A DNA stretch of 64,000 nt from Bacteroides sp. GTDB lineage: Bacteria > Bacteroidota > Bacteroidia > Bacteroidales > Bacteroidaceae. Of this stretch, positions 9,575 to 17,141 are shown piece after piece. Below the pieces are notes generated by a model that worked only from the letters and a program-made list of their open reading frames with translations, was not told the origin of the DNA and ran no database searches. A program made the translations under genes and the position numbers. How positions within the stretch are numbered: the first letter of the stretch is position 1; each line of letters starts with the position of its first letter. The stretch spans positions 71,291-135,290 of the forward strand of contig NZ_JASLER010000084.1 of NCBI RefSeq assembly GCF_030151085.1. Direction: 5' to 3'.

Positions 9575-10228
9575 TTAGTCTTTGGTTGCGCGGAGTATCT
9601 CACGTTTTCCTCCCGGAGGGCCGGGAAGACGCTCTACTTTGAACCCTACAGCTTGTAGCATACGGCGAATCGTGCCTTTGGCACAGTAGGTAGTCATTAC
9701 TCCGCCGGTGTTCATACTCGCGTATAGATTACGGAAGAGCTGTTCGTCCCACATTTCAGGCTGCTTTTCGGGTGCAAAGGCATCGAAGTATATAACATCG
9801 AAAGAGTGGTTAGTGTTTAGTGATAAGTGATTTGTTGCGTCGGCCTGTATCTTTCTTAAAGTGAAATAAGGGGTGATTGCTACGTCTTCTTCCCAAGGCA
9901 CAGTGTGCAGAGTTTTGAATAGCGGATTGTTGCTGTATCCAAGTGCATCTACTTCTTCCCAAGTTAGGGGGTATAGCTCGATGCCGATATAATGAACAGG
10001 GCGTTGCTCCCTTTCGGCAGCTTCGAGGGTGAGTAGGGCGTTCAGGCCGGTGCCGAAACCGATTTCGAGTAAGCACGGTTCGGCAGCAGTCACAGCTTTC
10101 AGCCCCATATCGATAAAGATATGCTGCGATTCTGTACGTGCCCCCTTTACTGAATGGTAATGTTCATTCAGTTCCGGTACAAACAATGTTGCGCTTCCGT
10201 CTTCGGTTTTTTCTATGATTCGTTCCAT
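9575..10228 (-). CDS. mnmD: tRNA (5-methylaminomethyl-2-thiouridine)-methyltransferase, stand-alone MnmD
   Basis: A 217-residue SAM-dependent methyltransferase that methylates the wobble uridine modification nm5(s2)U to mnm5(s2)U in tRNA. The SAM motif is LLEIGFGTGLNALLTL (about 53-68), and the family motif DAFAPEKQPEMW lies at 149-160. Only the methyltransferase domain is present; the FAD oxidase half of the fused enterobacterial MnmC is absent, as in many bacteria with single-domain MnmD. Residues about 131-142 (ATNHLSLNTNHS) are encoded by four degenerate 7-bp repeats and probably form a loop. The 122-bp gap upstream contains the 22-bp palindromic array. Confidence 0.9.
   Translation of the reverse strand: MERIIEKTEDGSATLFVPELNEHYHSVKGARTESQHIFIDMGLKAVTAAEPCLLEIGFGTGLNALLTLEAAEREQRPVHYIGIELYPLTWEEVDALGYSNNPLFKTLHTVPWEEDVAITPYFTLRKIQADATNHLSLNTNHSFDVIYFDAFAPEKQPEMWDEQLFRNLYASMNTGGVMTTYCAKGTIRRMLQAVGFKVERLPGPPGGKREILRATKD
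9806..9833 (+). repeat. Four degenerate 7-bp repeats inside the mnmD coding sequence
   Basis: On the plus strand the units are GTGGTTA, GTGTTTA, GTGATAA, GTGATTT. They resemble the heptads found at the junction before purD (13144-13164, which on the complementary strand read GTGATTA and GTGGTTA). Seven is not a multiple of three, so a change in unit number would shift the mnmD frame. Confidence 0.6.
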
Positions 10229-10246
10229 TTATTTATTCTACAATCC

Positions 10247-10334
10247 GGATGTATATATCCAACGGTCTGGAAGTATATATCCAGCGTGCTGCATCTATAT
10301 GTCCAACGCGTTGGAAGTATACATCCAACAACGC
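10247..10334. repeat. Array of four 22-bp near-palindromic units between the DedA gene and mnmD
   Basis: Units begin at 10247, 10269, 10291 and 10313, exactly 22 bp apart. Cores: GGATGTATATATCC, GGAAGTATATATCC, GCATCTATATGTCC, GGAAGTATACATCC, each close to a palindrome, joined by 8-nt links rich in AACG/CGTG. The array fills most of the 122-bp gap between the DedA stop (10351) and the mnmD start (10228), both on the minus strand. It is not a CRISPR array (no unique spacers) and not a simple terminator. Confidence 0.75.
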
Positions 10335-10350
10335 TCTCATATAGAGATGA

Positions 10351-10827
10351 TTACACAAATACTGAAATTGCCCCTTGCAGCGCCAGTAACATAAGGATGT
10401 ATCGTACTAACTTTCCTACAAACATGGATGTGGTAGTCAGCAGTACGTTACTCCGCATAAAACCCAGCGCTATGGCGATAGCTTCGCCCACAAAAGGCAA
10501 AAAGGCGAAAAAGGCCATCAATGCACCTTTCCCTTTCAGGAAATGCTGCATCTTCTCTATCTTCTCTTTTTTGACCTTGAAATACTTCTCAATCCAGTCT
10601 ATCTTGCCCAAGTGCCCCATGTAGTAGCACGTCATACCACCTATCGTATTACCCAGAGTGGCGGCAAGCACACAAAGTGCGGGGCTTAGTCCGACCTTTA
10701 CCAGCGCTATCATCACCAGCTCGGAGCTGAACGGAATAATACTTCCCGCCAACAAAGCGGAGATGAATAGTCCAAGATATCCCCAGTCTATCAGCAATTG
10801 AATCAGAGTGTCTACAAAAGCGTCCAT
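10351..10827 (-). CDS. DedA/YqaA-family membrane protein
   Basis: A 158-residue integral membrane protein of the DedA/SNARE-associated group, smaller than typical DedA (about 200-220) and closer to YqaA. Visible features are an N-terminal re-entrant hydrophobic segment (WGYLGLFISALLAGSIIPFSSE), the glycine-rich GNTIGGMTCYYMGHLG and the conserved region FLPFVGEAIAIALGFMR. DedA proteins are linked to lipid-carrier (undecaprenyl-phosphate or phosphatidylethanolamine) transbilayer movement in other bacteria; the role of the YqaA branch is uncertain. Its start overlaps the end of the upstream membrane-protein gene by 16 bp, suggesting translational coupling. Confidence 0.85.
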   Translation of the reverse strand: MDAFVDTLIQLLIDWGYLGLFISALLAGSIIPFSSELVMIALVKVGLSPALCVLAATLGNTIGGMTCYYMGHLGKIDWIEKYFKVKKEKIEKMQHFLKGKGALMAFFAFLPFVGEAIAIALGFMRSNVLLTTTSMFVGKLVRYILMLLALQGAISVFV

Positions 10828-11810
10828 ATATTAAATCCGAATAAAAGAAACAGCCCTACAAGTGCACATATAAAGAATAGGTTGGATGTACGGCTATTAG
10901 TTAATACAAATAAGTGTCCTGCAAGGATGCTGACGCCAATCAGCAAGATAGGTAGCAGGTGGACGCCTAGCTCAGGCTGTAGTCCGATATATACAAAGAT
11001 ACAGAAGTTCAGGAATATCAGGAAATGCAGGTAACTGCGTGTGCGTATCTTGTCTTCGTATCCTGCTGCCAGGCAATGTCCGGAACTGGCAATGAACAGG
11101 ACTAACAGATATCCGATAGTTGCCATTTCCCAAGGCTGGTAGCTGAAGTGGATAGGCGTAAAGGTCACTAATTCCTGAAATGGCTGATAAAATAACTCTA
11201 TCTGCCCGTAATAGAATGCATGTCCCAAAAGGAACCAGTAAGGGAGACTCCAACCTATCAGTGAGGCAAAGAAACTCTTCGGATGAAGCGACTGGAAGTT
11301 ATAGGCTCCAATCCAGAAGATGGGCACAAAAAACATAAGCTGGGGAAATAGTATGCTACCTATTCCTAGGAAAACAAAAGCATGGAACAGACAACCTGAC
11401 GGTCGTGTCTGCTGGTAACTCTTAAACAGGAAAAATATGGCAATGAGGAAAGCGACGGCAGCCAGGTCTCCTGCATATAATAGATGTATGCTGGGACAAA
11501 CGGATATCAGCAGAAAGTAGATAGCTGTCTGCACCGAGGCACGCATACGGATCAGAGCAAATGAATTGTTCAGTTCAATCAGGAAATAACCGACGATGCT
11601 GTAAAAGATAAAACTGCAAAATCGACTTGCCCAAGTGGGAATACAGAAGTCACTGATTGACTTCCAAAGCGGATAGTTATCTTGTTGAGCTTTCAGGTCG
11701 GGTAACAGAACGGCAGTCAGTATCCAGCAGGCTACTGAAATAAGGATTGCGATGGGAAGCGTCAGGCGACCCGCCGCAATCTGGTTCTGAAATCGTTTAT
11801 TTCTTGGCAT
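10812..11810 (-). CDS. Polytopic membrane protein of unknown function
   Basis: A 332-residue protein with roughly nine or ten hydrophobic segments distributed over its whole length, starting at about residue 18 (LPIAILISVACWILTAVLL) and ending with FFICALVGLFLLFGFNIWTLL. No family was recognised with confidence and no catalytic motif is evident. It lies between purD (26 bp upstream) and the DedA gene (16-bp overlap), so it belongs to the same transcript. The start at 11810 gives a basic N-terminus (MPRNKRFQNQ) before the first membrane segment, consistent with positive-inside topology. Confidence 0.75.
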   Translation of the reverse strand: MPRNKRFQNQIAAGRLTLPIAILISVACWILTAVLLPDLKAQQDNYPLWKSISDFCIPTWASRFCSFIFYSIVGYFLIELNNSFALIRMRASVQTAIYFLLISVCPSIHLLYAGDLAAVAFLIAIFFLFKSYQQTRPSGCLFHAFVFLGIGSILFPQLMFFVPIFWIGAYNFQSLHPKSFFASLIGWSLPYWFLLGHAFYYGQIELFYQPFQELVTFTPIHFSYQPWEMATIGYLLVLFIASSGHCLAAGYEDKIRTRSYLHFLIFLNFCIFVYIGLQPELGVHLLPILLIGVSILAGHLFVLTNSRTSNLFFICALVGLFLLFGFNIWTLL

Positions 11811-11836
11811 CTGATAGAGAATTCCTCGTTCTTTAT

Positions 11837-13111
11837 TTATAAATCAAATCCGATGTCGCGACGGAAGTATTTCTTGTCGTAATCTATCATTCCGGCTACC
11901 CGGTAGCTCTTGGCAAGCGCTTCTTCTTTGGTTTCACCGTAGGAGCATACGGCAATGACGCGTCCGCCGTTGGTCACTATATTGCCGTCCTTCTCGGCGG
12001 TTCCGGCATGGAACAGGATGCTGTCGGTTCCGGCAGCTTGTTCGAAGCCGGTCATAACCTTGCCTTTCTCGTAAGCTTCGGGGTAACCGCCGCTTACCAG
12101 CATAACGCAGGCTGCTACACGCGGGTCAAGTTCCATTGTGCGTTGGTCGAGATTACCTTGGGCGGCGCCTTGCAGAAGTTCTACAAAGTCGCTCTTGATG
12201 CGCAGCATGACACTTTCCGTTTCCGGGTCGCCCATGCGGACGTTGTATTCTATAACCATCGGTTCGTTCTTCACGTTGATGAGTCCCAGGAAGATGAAGC
12301 CTTGATAAACGATTTTTTCTTCCAGCAAACCGTTGATGGTAGGTTCGATGATGCGTGTACGGACTTTCTCCATAAACACTTCATCGGCAAAAGGTACGGG
12401 GGTAACGCTACCCATACCACCAGTGTTGAGTCCTTTGTCTCCTTCGCCGATGCGCTTGTAGTCTTTGGCTACGGGAAGTACTTTATAGTTCTTTCCATCC
12501 GAAAGTACGAATACGGAACACTCGATGCCGCTGAGGAATTCTTCAATGACTACCGTTGCACTGGCGTCGCCGAACATGCCGCTAAGCATTTCTTTCAGTT
12601 CATGTTGTGCTTCTTCCAGCGTGGGGAGGATAAGTACCCCCTTGCCGGCGCACAGTCCGTCAGCTTTCAGTACGTATGGAGCTTCGAGGGTTTTGAGGAA
12701 GTCCAAACCTTCTTGCAGTGTGGCAGCGGTCACACTCTTGTAACGGGCGGTAGGGATGTTGTGGCGTTCCATGAACTGCTTGGCAAATTCCTTGCTACCT
12801 TCCAGTTGTGCACCTTCGGCGGTAGGACCTACGATGTCGATGTGGCTGCATGCAGCATCGCCTTTGAAGGAATTAGTAATACCTTGCACTAGCGGGTCTT
12901 CGGGACCTACAACAATCATGTCAATCTTCTGCTCAAGAGCGAAGGCTTTCAGTGCGGGGAAGTCGGTAGCTTTGATGGCTACGTTCTCGCCTACTGCGCT
13001 TGTTCCGGCATTTCCGGGAGCGATATATAGCTTTTCTACTTTCGGACTTTGGGCAATTTTCCATGCCATGGCGTGCTCGCGGCCGCCTGAACCTAATAAT
13101 AATACTTTCAT
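11837..13111 (-). CDS. purD: Phosphoribosylamine--glycine ligase (GAR synthetase)
   Basis: A 424-residue ATP-grasp enzyme catalysing the second step of purine synthesis: phosphoribosylamine + glycine + ATP to glycinamide ribonucleotide. Family landmarks: N-terminal MKVLLLGSGGREHAMAWKI, the dinucleotide-like region VVGPEDPLVQGI, ATP-grasp VLKADGLCAGKGVLI, GLNTGGMGSVTPVPF, and the metal-binding NVRMGDPETESVMLRI. Length matches the family (about 420-430). It follows the dipeptidyl-peptidase gene by 49 bp, with 7-bp repeats spanning that junction, and is the only purine gene here. Confidence 0.97.
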   Translation of the reverse strand: MKVLLLGSGGREHAMAWKIAQSPKVEKLYIAPGNAGTSAVGENVAIKATDFPALKAFALEQKIDMIVVGPEDPLVQGITNSFKGDAACSHIDIVGPTAEGAQLEGSKEFAKQFMERHNIPTARYKSVTAATLQEGLDFLKTLEAPYVLKADGLCAGKGVLILPTLEEAQHELKEMLSGMFGDASATVVIEEFLSGIECSVFVLSDGKNYKVLPVAKDYKRIGEGDKGLNTGGMGSVTPVPFADEVFMEKVRTRIIEPTINGLLEEKIVYQGFIFLGLINVKNEPMVIEYNVRMGDPETESVMLRIKSDFVELLQGAAQGNLDQRTMELDPRVAACVMLVSGGYPEAYEKGKVMTGFEQAAGTDSILFHAGTAEKDGNIVTNGGRVIAVCSYGETKEEALAKSYRVAGMIDYDKKYFRRDIGFDL

Positions 13112-13143
13112 GGTTTGTTATATTTATATTTTGTTTCTTTAGC

Positions 13144-13164
13144 TAATCACTAACCACTAATCAC
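13144..13164. repeat. Three 7-bp direct repeats on the DPP IV stop / purD leader junction
   Basis: TAATCAC, TAACCAC, TAATCAC (plus strand) run head to tail and include the DPP IV stop codon (13161-13163). They form part of the leader in front of purD. Confidence 0.65.
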
Positions 13165-15440
13165 TTACTCAAATAGTCTTCGAAGTAACGTGTTATCTTT
13201 TCATGCAGATGCACACGGTCGCGTCCGCTTACGTTGTGCTTATGCGTGGGGTAGATAAATAAGTCGGGATAGGTGCGTGCATCTACACAGGCTTTCATAA
13301 AGGAAAGAGTATGTTGGGGCACACAGGTATCGTCATGGTCGTCGTGTATAATAAGCAGGTGTCCTTTCAGGTTTCCGGCAAGGTTCTTCAGGTTCGATTG
13401 CTGGTAGCCATCGGGATTGCTTTCCGGGGTGTCCATGTAGCGTTCACCGTACATTATTTCGTAGTAACTCCAGTCGATGACGGGGCCTCCGGCTACGCCT
13501 ACTTTGAAGATTTCGGGGTAGCGCAGCATCAATGCCGTTGTCATGTGTCCGCCAAAGCTCCAGCCATGTACGCCGATGCGGTCACCGTCGATATAAGGTT
13601 GGGCTTTTAAGAATTCTACACCTTTCACTTGGTCTTTGCCCTCTTCGATGCCGAGCTGGCGGAAGGTGGCGTTCTCAAATTCCAATCCACGGTTATCACT
13701 GCCCCGGTTATCGAGGGTGAACATGATGTAACCTTTGTTTGCCATGTAGATGTCCCAACCACGGACGTTATACATCCAACTGCCCGTTACCATTTGGGCT
13801 TTGGGACCACCGTACACATAGATGATAGCGGGATATTTCTTTGTAGGGTCAAAGTCGGCGGGCTTCACCATGCGGTAGTATAAATCGGTTTTTCCATCAG
13901 CAGCCTTGATGGTGCCTACTTCGATGGAGGGCATCGTGAGACCTTCGTATTGATCTTTGGCTGTCAGCAGGTTGATGCTCTTCCCGTTCTTTACGGTGAT
14001 AAGGTCGATACTGCGTGGCATCTCCGGTGAAGAATAATTGTCTATAAGGTAATGCCCCGATGCCGAAAGCTGTGCGCTGTGTACGCCGGTGCCGTTGTCC
14101 AACGGGGTGATTTTGCCATTACTGATGCTTACCTTATATATATTGCTTTGCAGGGGAGATTCTTTGGTAGCGGTAAAGATGATTTCTTTCTTTGTGGTAT
14201 TGAAGCCTAACACATCTTTCACAAGCCAGGGACCTTGTGTCAGTTGTGTCACGTTCTGACGCTGAAAATAGGTTCCTCCGTTTTGGCTGCCGTATGTCTC
14301 ACCTTTCATGTCGTTGGTTTTCACGTCGAAAAGATACAGGTGATTGTATCCGTCGCGTTGGCTCTGATAAATGAATTTACTGCTGTCCCAAGGCAGGAAG
14401 ATGATGGGATGCTGAGGTTCTACATACTTAGGATGTCTTTCTTCGTAAATCTCGCCCATCAATTCGCCGGTTTCTGCATTGTATTGGCATAGTTTGGCGT
14501 GGTTCTGGTCGCGGTTCAATTCTATCAGGTAGATAGTTTTGCCGTCGGGTGCCCAACTGATATTAGTGAAGTAACGATCTTTCGGGTCTCCTGCATCCAG
14601 ATAGACAGTCTTTTGCGTTGCGGGGTTGTATACACCTACTTTTACTTGATGGCTCAGCATGCCCGCCATTGGGTAACGGACTTTATCGACTACCGCAATT
14701 CTTTGAGTGATGTCTACCAGAGGATAGGGTGTCACCATACTTTCATTCATGCGATAGAAAGCGAGTAAATCACCCTTCGGACTCCAGAATGTTCCTTTGG
14801 AGATACCGAATTCATTGCGATGTACCGACTGTCCGCAAACGATGCCTTCAGGTTCGTTGGTTACTTGAAGCATGCTTCCGTTATCGGTCATTACGTAGAG
14901 ATTATTGCCTATAGTATAGGCTAAGTGGCGACTTACTTCATTCCAGTCCTCATTGGCAGCCTTCTCAGGAATAGGTTGGCTCCAGATGATTTCCTTTTTC
15001 TTCCAGTCGATGATAGCGCGGTTCTTCCCGGTGTTTACCAAGATAAGCGGATCTATCTGTAACAGTATTCCTTCAATTACGGGGCGTTGCTGGTTTAGAG
15101 ATTGTGTCTTGGAGAAATTGGAGAGCTTGCCAAGTCCTTTTTCTTCCAGTAACTTGTTGGCTTCTTCCAAGGTGATTGCAGTGAACGTATTGCCTGCTTT
15201 TGCTCCTACTCCATTCACGGTCCAAGTTCCCTCGATACGTTCTGCACCCAGCTCCAGACATGCAGCGTCGGCATACCATTGATACTGTTTATTGTCGGTC
15301 TTGCGATAAGTATCTCCACCCGGAATGAGGTCTTCCAAAGTCGGCTTTTTCGTTTCTTGTGCCATAACGTTTGTTGTAAATAGGGTGGGCACTGCCAATA
15401 GCAGTACTGCAATACCTTTATTTATTTTCTTCACGTTCAT
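13161..15440 (-). CDS. Dipeptidyl peptidase IV-type S9 serine peptidase
   Basis: A 759-residue exported peptidase that removes N-terminal dipeptides (X-Pro) from peptides. It has an N-terminal signal peptide (hydrophobic to about residue 27, VMAQ), a beta-propeller (about 60-500, DPPIV_N) and an alpha/beta-hydrolase domain. The catalytic Ser is Ser628 in GWSFGGH, the Asp lies in HDDHDDTC (about 703) and the His is about 735 in THKHNVSG. Bacteroides DPP IV enzymes act in the periplasm or outer membrane on dietary peptides. Prolyl tripeptidyl peptidase is a close alternative. A 105-bp gap with perfect palindromes precedes it. Confidence 0.92.
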   Translation of the reverse strand: MNVKKINKGIAVLLLAVPTLFTTNVMAQETKKPTLEDLIPGGDTYRKTDNKQYQWYADAACLELGAERIEGTWTVNGVGAKAGNTFTAITLEEANKLLEEKGLGKLSNFSKTQSLNQQRPVIEGILLQIDPLILVNTGKNRAIIDWKKKEIIWSQPIPEKAANEDWNEVSRHLAYTIGNNLYVMTDNGSMLQVTNEPEGIVCGQSVHRNEFGISKGTFWSPKGDLLAFYRMNESMVTPYPLVDITQRIAVVDKVRYPMAGMLSHQVKVGVYNPATQKTVYLDAGDPKDRYFTNISWAPDGKTIYLIELNRDQNHAKLCQYNAETGELMGEIYEERHPKYVEPQHPIIFLPWDSSKFIYQSQRDGYNHLYLFDVKTNDMKGETYGSQNGGTYFQRQNVTQLTQGPWLVKDVLGFNTTKKEIIFTATKESPLQSNIYKVSISNGKITPLDNGTGVHSAQLSASGHYLIDNYSSPEMPRSIDLITVKNGKSINLLTAKDQYEGLTMPSIEVGTIKAADGKTDLYYRMVKPADFDPTKKYPAIIYVYGGPKAQMVTGSWMYNVRGWDIYMANKGYIMFTLDNRGSDNRGLEFENATFRQLGIEEGKDQVKGVEFLKAQPYIDGDRIGVHGWSFGGHMTTALMLRYPEIFKVGVAGGPVIDWSYYEIMYGERYMDTPESNPDGYQQSNLKNLAGNLKGHLLIIHDDHDDTCVPQHTLSFMKACVDARTYPDLFIYPTHKHNVSGRDRVHLHEKITRYFEDYLSK

Positions 15441-15465
15441 TCTCTTTGATTATTAGCTATTTTAC

Positions 15466-15534
15466 TTGAGGTCGCAATTTGCGACCTCAAACAGACTGCC
15501 AGAAAGTTTGCTTAACAACTGGTCGCAATTTGCG
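15466..15534. repeat. Cluster of palindromes between the rlmL-like gene and DPP IV
   Basis: Positions 15466-15490 form a perfect 25-bp palindrome with a single central base (core GGTCGCAATTTGCGACC). A second imperfect one spans 15488-15510 (CAAAC...GTTTG with CTGCCAG at its centre), and the core CGCAATTTGCG recurs at 15524-15534. The near absence of a loop in the first argues against a normal RNA terminator and for a DNA site bound by a dimer. Confidence 0.65.
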
Positions 15535-15545
15535 GCTAGTTCGCC

Positions 15546-17105
15546 TTATTCCTCTTCCTTCTTCCCAGCTTCTCTTCTCTTTCTTTCCGGATAAGTTTCT
15601 GCTTTCGGTCTGCGCTCTCCACCAAACTCCCGTTTCTCACCACTGAATTCTCTCCGCTCACGAGGTTTGAACTCTCTACGTTCGCCATCGGCAGGTCTAC
15701 GGAACTCACCACGAGGCTTGAATTCGCGCTTCTCGCCATCCTTGAACTCGCGTCTTTCCCTAGGCTTGAATTCACGCTTTTCACCATCTTTGAACTCTCT
15801 CGGTCTGCGATCACCGCTGAATTCTCTCGGTTTACGGTCTCCGTTAAATTCCCGGCGTTCTCTGGGTCTGAACTCTCTGCGTTCTCCTCTTTCTCCGCGT
15901 TCGCCCGATGCAGGTCTGAACTCTTTACGTTCCTTATTCAGTTCATCTCCTCCGTCACGAAACTCCTTGTACTTTCCATCAAAGATTTCATACTGGCGGA
16001 ATTCACATTCCAATGCACCATTAAACAAAGGGATCTTCTGAGTCGGTTTTAAACCGATTTGGTCGAAACATTCTTCGCGATATGAAAGAATCCAGGCAGT
16101 ATTACCTGTAAAAGCATGTTTCAAGCGTTCACCTATCATGGAGTACAAACCCAACAAATCGTTTGTTGAAATACGTTCTCCGTATGGTGGATTCATAATG
16201 ATGATGGACTTTTTAGCCGGCTGTTCAAACTGCTGGAAAGGCTGTAATTTAAGTACTACATCTTTGCTGACGCCTGCTGCTTTTATATTATTTATGGCTA
16301 TTTCGTTTGCTTTCGGGCTATTGTCATAACCATATATCTTATGTTCGAATTCACGTTCCTGGCTATCGTCATTGTAGATTGTGTCGAACAAGTCCTGATC
16401 GAAATCAATCCATTTCTCGAAAGCGAACTCCTTGCGGAATACTCCCGGAGAGATATTACGGGCAATCAGAGCGGCTTCAACAGGGATAGTACCTGAACCA
16501 CACATCGGATCTATCAAATCACATTCACCCTTCCAACCGGTCATCAAAATCATACCTGCTGCCAGTACTTCGTTCAAAGGTGCTTCTACTGCTTCCTGGC
16601 GATAACCGCGGCGATGCAGTGATTCACCCGAAGAGTCGAGCGAGAGCGTACATTTCGTTTCTGCAATATGGATGTTCAACAATACATCCGGCTTGCTGAT
16701 GCGAACGGAGGGACGCTTTTCATATTTCTCGCGGAAATAGTCCACAATAGCGTCTTTCACTTTGTAAGAGACGAACTTGGAATGGCGGAACTCTTCACTG
16801 AATACCACAGCATCGATTGCAAAGGTTCTATCAGTATCTAAATAATCTTCCCAGTGGATGGCTTTAATCTGCTCGTAAACTTCATCAGCGTCTTTGGCTT
16901 TGAAATGCTTGATGGGTTTCAGGATACGGATGGCAGTACGCAGGCAGAAGTTTGCTTTGTACATCATTTCTTTGTCACCACTGAAAGACACCATACGACG
17001 TCCTATTTCAATGTCATTGGCTCCTAGTGAGGTTAGTTCTTGTGCCAGTACCTCTTCCAATCCTTGGAAGGTTTTGGCAATCATTTCAAATGGTTGTTCG
17101 CTCAT
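15546..17105 (-). CDS. THUMP-domain rRNA guanine-N2 methyltransferase (RlmL-like) with long REF-repeat tail
   Basis: A 519-residue class I SAM-dependent RNA methyltransferase, similar to the N-terminal (RlmL) half of E. coli RlmKL, which makes m2G2445 in 23S rRNA. A THUMP domain occupies about 45-155; the SAM motif is DPMCGSGT (199-206) and the catalytic motif NPPYGE (305-310). From about residue 381 to the end the protein changes to a low-complexity basic/acidic tail in which the tripeptide REF recurs about a dozen times with RPRE, KPRE and DGEK linkers. Such tails usually bind RNA. The gene follows cysE by 36 bp. Exact target base is inferred from family only. Confidence 0.88.
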   Translation of the reverse strand: MSEQPFEMIAKTFQGLEEVLAQELTSLGANDIEIGRRMVSFSGDKEMMYKANFCLRTAIRILKPIKHFKAKDADEVYEQIKAIHWEDYLDTDRTFAIDAVVFSEEFRHSKFVSYKVKDAIVDYFREKYEKRPSVRISKPDVLLNIHIAETKCTLSLDSSGESLHRRGYRQEAVEAPLNEVLAAGMILMTGWKGECDLIDPMCGSGTIPVEAALIARNISPGVFRKEFAFEKWIDFDQDLFDTIYNDDSQEREFEHKIYGYDNSPKANEIAINNIKAAGVSKDVVLKLQPFQQFEQPAKKSIIIMNPPYGERISTNDLLGLYSMIGERLKHAFTGNTAWILSYREECFDQIGLKPTQKIPLFNGALECEFRQYEIFDGKYKEFRDGGDELNKERKEFRPASGERGERGERREFRPRERREFNGDRKPREFSGDRRPREFKDGEKREFKPRERREFKDGEKREFKPRGEFRRPADGERREFKPRERREFSGEKREFGGERRPKAETYPERKRREAGKKEEE

Positions 17106-17111
17106 TTAATA

Positions 17112-17133
17112 ATTTACTATTTGACTATTTACT
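17112..17133. repeat. Degenerate 7/8-bp repeats just upstream of the rlmL-like start
   Basis: ATTTACT, ATTTGACT, ATTTACT (plus strand) occupy the 36-bp gap between the cysE stop and the start codon at 17105, ending 7 bp from the start codon. They may affect ribosome access; no clear Shine-Dalgarno sequence is seen there. Confidence 0.5.
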
Positions 17134-17141
17134 AATATTCT

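Noticed and set aside
10247..10334. Possible CRISPR array
   Set aside because: Units are contiguous 22-mers with no unique spacers, and no cas genes are present. The same holds for 50008-50192.
12008..12892. 294-residue open frame on the plus strand opposite purD
   Set aside because: It is antisense to a clear purD, has no recognisable domain and arises from codon bias.
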